A stretch of 64,000 nucleotides of DNA from assembly GCF_028649475.1 (NCBI RefSeq), contig NZ_JAQSIP010000006.1, forward strand, positions 124,001 to 188,000, given 5' to 3'. The position numbers and the translations under genes are program-made. The stretch comes from Curvibacter cyanobacteriorum (lineage in GTDB: Bacteria > Pseudomonadota > Gammaproteobacteria > Burkholderiales > Burkholderiaceae_C). The notes beneath the pieces are model-generated. The model saw nothing but the letters and a program-made list of their open reading frames with translations. It was not told the origin of the DNA and ran no database searches. Below, piece by piece: positions 61,926-64,000 of the stretch. Each line of letters begins with the position of its first letter. The first letter of the stretch is position 1.

Positions 61926-62241
61926 TGGTCCCCCCGACAGGAATCGAACCTGTATCTAGCGCTTCATACCACTTCGGCTTTCGCCGCCGCGCGCGGCATG
62001 ACGGTGCGATGCGCGTGCGTTCGTGGTCTGGACTATGCCTTTGCCGTGGGCCCATCGGGCCGGTAGGCAGGAGCCGTCTAGTCTCTACACCTTCCCGGAA
62101 AACCGGGCTTGGCTCGGCGTTGCCACAGGGCCTGTGCAGGCCCCAGAGGGTTCACCGAATTTGACTCCATTCAGCCGAGGCTTTCGCCAGCGGCTGCCCA
62201 TTGAAAGGAGGCACTTGTTCTATCCATTGAACTACGAGGAG
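61926..62241 (-). tRNA. tRNA-Arg(CCU) interrupted by a group I intron
   Basis: On the minus strand the 5' exon is 62241-62206: acceptor strand CTCCTCG, D arm GTTC-loop-GAAC, anticodon stem AGTGC, then C, U and anticodon CCU. The 3' exon is 61964-61926: AA, stem GCGCT, short variable loop AGAT, T arm ACAGG/CCTGT, acceptor CGGGGGG, discriminator A and encoded CCA. The acceptor pairs fully with two G-U wobbles. Joining the exons gives a standard cloverleaf with a 7-nt anticodon loop. The 241-nt intron lies between anticodon position 36 and position 37. Confidence 0.93.
61965..62205 (-). ncRNA. Group I intron (IC3-like) in tRNA-Arg(CCU)
   Basis: The intron starts after exon U36 and ends with a G (61965), as group I rules require. 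P1 is exon CCU paired to GGG (62199-62197) with a U-G pair at the splice site. P2 (62196-62172) is capped by a GAAA loop. Core segments TCAAATTCGG, GGCAACGCCGAGCCAAGC, GTGTAGAGACTAGACGG (62090-62074) and AAGGCATAGTCCAG match the Azoarcus tRNA-Ile intron almost exactly. P3 covaries (GGAG with CTCC). P9 also ends in a GAAA loop (61982-61979). No homing endonuclease frame is inside. Self-splicing is expected. Confidence 0.92.
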
Positions 62242-62382
62242 AGCCCCCTATGCTAACAGCGGCCAGGCACGGCTTCGGGCACCCGCGGCGGATTTTGGCG
62301 TCAGGCCCGAATGCGCGCTCGCAGCGCAGCGCGCGGCCTCGCCCCACGAACCCCAGCGCCCCCAGCCAGCCCGACACCCCCT

Positions 62383-63777
62383 TCACGCGGCCATGAAGCC
62401 CAGGTTGGTGGTGCTGAAGTGGCGCAAATTGGGCAACACCAGGGCCATGTCGGTGGCCGACACCCCCAGCCAGGTGGCCAGGGTGGCCCCCAGCTGATCG
62501 ACCGACAGGCTGGGCAGCAAGCGACCTTGGCCGACATCATCGGGGCCGTTGTTGGCGATCACAGGCGGGGTGCCCACAAAGCTCTGGCCTTTGACAGCCC
62601 CGCCCAGCACCCAGTGCATGCTGCCCCAGCCATGGTCCGACCCATCGCTGTTGCTGACCAAGGTGCGACCAAAGTCGGAGGCGGTGAAACTGGTCACCTG
62701 ATCGGCCACCCCCAGCTCCACCGTGGCCTGGTAGAACGCGGCCATCGCGGAGCCCACGTTCTTGAGCAGACCCGGGTGGGTGTTCAGCAAACCATCGTGG
62801 GTGTCAAAGCCCCCCAGTGAAACAAAAAACACCTGGCGTTTGGTCCCCAGGGCAGACCGGGCGCCTATCAGGCGCGCCACCATCTTGAGCTGGTCGGCCA
62901 GCGAATTGGGGCTGGGGAACGCGGTGGCCAGCGTCACGCCGCTGAGTGCGGCGGTCATCTGGGCTTGGGCATCGATCGAGCGGGCGGTGACCCGTGCGTA
63001 TTCGTTTTCGAACAGGTTGACGCGCGGCGCGGTCATCAACTGACGCAGGGCAGCACTGCAGGCCGAGGACCCGAACAAGGGGGACTGCAAACCCGACACG
63101 GGCACCGAACCCGTGGTGGACACCTGGTACTGCACCGCGCTTTTGCCAGACAGGTAGACCGCGTTGCCCGACACGCTGATGCAGGTGAAGGTGGCGTTGC
63201 CATTGCCCGAGGCGAACAGGTCGCCCATGCGCCCGCCCCAGCCCGAGGCGGCGCCCTCGGGGGACTCGGACTGCCAGTAGGACTGCTGATCGTTGTGCGA
63301 GAACAGCTTGGGCGGCAGCGGCACCGAGGCCGCCGTGTACTGCGCCTTGGTGGTCGGCTGAACCAACGTGCCCACATTCAGCAGCACGCTCATGCGCCCC
63401 GCGTCGAACAAGGGCAACAAGGGGTCGAGCCCCGGCGCCAGCGCGTATTGGCGCCCATCGGGCAGGGGCGTGCTCGGTTTGAGCAGCAACGGGGTGAGCG
63501 CCTGGCGGTCAATGGCCAGGTTGCTGCGAAAAAGCTGCTGTGTGTTGTAGCTGCTGAGGTCGTAAGGCACCAAGGTGTTGGCGTGGTCGTTGCCGCCATA
63601 CAGGAAGACACAGACCAGGGCCTTGTAGTCGGTCGCGGTGGCCGCAGCGGCCTCGCCCATGGCCGCCAGGCTCAAGGCCCAGGGCGTGGCAGGGCCCGCC
63701 AGCGACAGCGCCGCACTGCGGCGCAAAAAGGCACGACGCGACGCGTTGTCGGGTGCGATGTGGGGCGCTTGGTTCAT
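62383..63777 (-). CDS. DUF1501 family Tat-exported protein
   Basis: A 464-residue protein with a twin-arginine signal (SRRAFLRRSAALSLAG). Family motifs follow: LVCVFLYGGNDHANTLVPYD, FSHNDQQSYWQS, FFVSLGGFDTHDGL, FTASDFGRTLVSN and DHGWGSMHWVLGGAV. The fold is related to alkaline-phosphatase/sulfatase-like enzymes, but no activity is established. An ATG at 63777 with GAGG upstream is used; 63789 would overlap the upstream stop by 4 bp. It is paired with the DUF1800 gene upstream. Confidence 0.85.
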   Translation of the reverse strand: MNQAPHIAPDNASRRAFLRRSAALSLAGPATPWALSLAAMGEAAAATATDYKALVCVFLYGGNDHANTLVPYDLSSYNTQQLFRSNLAIDRQALTPLLLKPSTPLPDGRQYALAPGLDPLLPLFDAGRMSVLLNVGTLVQPTTKAQYTAASVPLPPKLFSHNDQQSYWQSESPEGAASGWGGRMGDLFASGNGNATFTCISVSGNAVYLSGKSAVQYQVSTTGSVPVSGLQSPLFGSSACSAALRQLMTAPRVNLFENEYARVTARSIDAQAQMTAALSGVTLATAFPSPNSLADQLKMVARLIGARSALGTKRQVFFVSLGGFDTHDGLLNTHPGLLKNVGSAMAAFYQATVELGVADQVTSFTASDFGRTLVSNSDGSDHGWGSMHWVLGGAVKGQSFVGTPPVIANNGPDDVGQGRLLPSLSVDQLGATLATWLGVSATDMALVLPNLRHFSTTNLGFMAA

Positions 63778-63785
63778 GCTCGGCC

Positions 63786-64000
63786 TCATTTCTGGACGAT
63801 GTACTCGGGCGCCGCCAGCACCAGCACCAAGGCGGCATGGACGCGGTTGCGCAACTGGGCGGGGGTGGCCGAGGGCATGGTGTTGAGCGCGCTCTGCAGG
63901 CTCGCCAGGGTGGCCGCCGACAACTGACTGGCGGCCAGCACCTGGTTGATCTCCTGCAGCAAATCACCCGCATTGCCCGCCAGGGGCAACAGGCTGCTGT
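63786..64000 (-). CDS. DUF1800 family protein, C-terminal part (5' end outside window)
   Basis: The last ~70 codons of a minus-strand gene running off the right edge. The visible protein ends in RNRVHAALVLVLAAPEYIVQK, the usual end of DUF1800 proteins, in which a PEF/Y-[IL]-x-Q C-terminus is typical. DUF1800 and DUF1501 genes are regularly adjacent; both are exported and of unknown function. Confidence 0.75.
   Translation of the reverse strand, partial: SSLLPLAGNAGDLLQEINQVLAASQLSAATLASLQSALNTMPSATPAQLRNRVHAALVLVLAAPEYIVQK

Overview
The window is high-GC DNA from a beta-proteobacterium, most likely Burkholderiales and close to Comamonadaceae. The signs are the layout of the cytochrome oxidase cluster (DUF2244, ctaC, ctaD, a 37-residue assembly protein, ctaG, DUF2970, ctaE, DUF2909, SURF1, ctaA, ctaB, SCO), the four Bug/TctC solute-binding proteins, and pcaIJF with an IclR regulator. 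Genes are densely packed. One decayed IS3-family element is present; I saw no CRISPR array, prophage or rRNA.

Layout. 1-603: end of a truncated haemoglobin gene, overlapped by a small cytochrome c gene. 779-1816: rpoH with a CIRCE operator on its promoter and a terminator. 1938-2945: a Bug solute-binding protein. 3048-12797: aa3/caa3 cytochrome c oxidase, haem A synthesis and copper assembly genes, nearly all on the minus strand. 12891-18156: BioC-like protein, ComF, TrmL, MaoC hydratase, ParA, a MarR-GNAT fusion and a TRIC/UPF0126 membrane protein. 18204-21880: last steps of the beta-ketoadipate pathway (pcaF, pcaJ, pcaI) with a divergent IclR regulator. 21953-32182: DUF1841, cytochrome c4, then a plus-strand run moxR, GNAT, VWA, tamA, tamB. 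32173-33747: chemoreceptor. 33987-38811: tricarballylate-type locus (LysR, tcuA, tcuB, Bug protein). 38876-39709: proC. 39831-45309: complete branched-chain-amino-acid-type ABC transporter with a divergent GntR regulator. 45451-49665: Bug protein, TctD/TctE two-component system, a TctC protein. 49853-51400: PAS-containing (Aer-like) chemoreceptor. 51990-53450: IS150-type element with a broken transposase. 53549-61528: a sulfide oxidation locus. 61861-62241: tRNA-Arg(CCU) gene interrupted by a group I intron. 62383-64000: DUF1501 and DUF1800 proteins.

Two regions stand out. First, the tRNA-Arg(CCU) at 61926-62241 is split in its anticodon loop by a 241-nt group I intron whose core closely resembles the Azoarcus tRNA-Ile intron; ordinary annotation would miss it. 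Second, the sulfide locus joins a FisR-type sigma-54 activator (three sensor cysteines with the known spacing), a persulfide dioxygenase, a phosphatase-like/sulfide:quinone oxidoreductase fusion and a SulP transporter. A nearly identical sigma-54-like promoter (TGGCAC-N5-TTGAT) and a shared AAGTCCTTGT motif lie upstream of both the dioxygenase gene and ccoG. This suggests that FisR controls both flanks and links sulfane-sulfur sensing to copper/cbb3 oxidase assembly.

All functional statements come from reading the sequence and from family knowledge. No database search was run.
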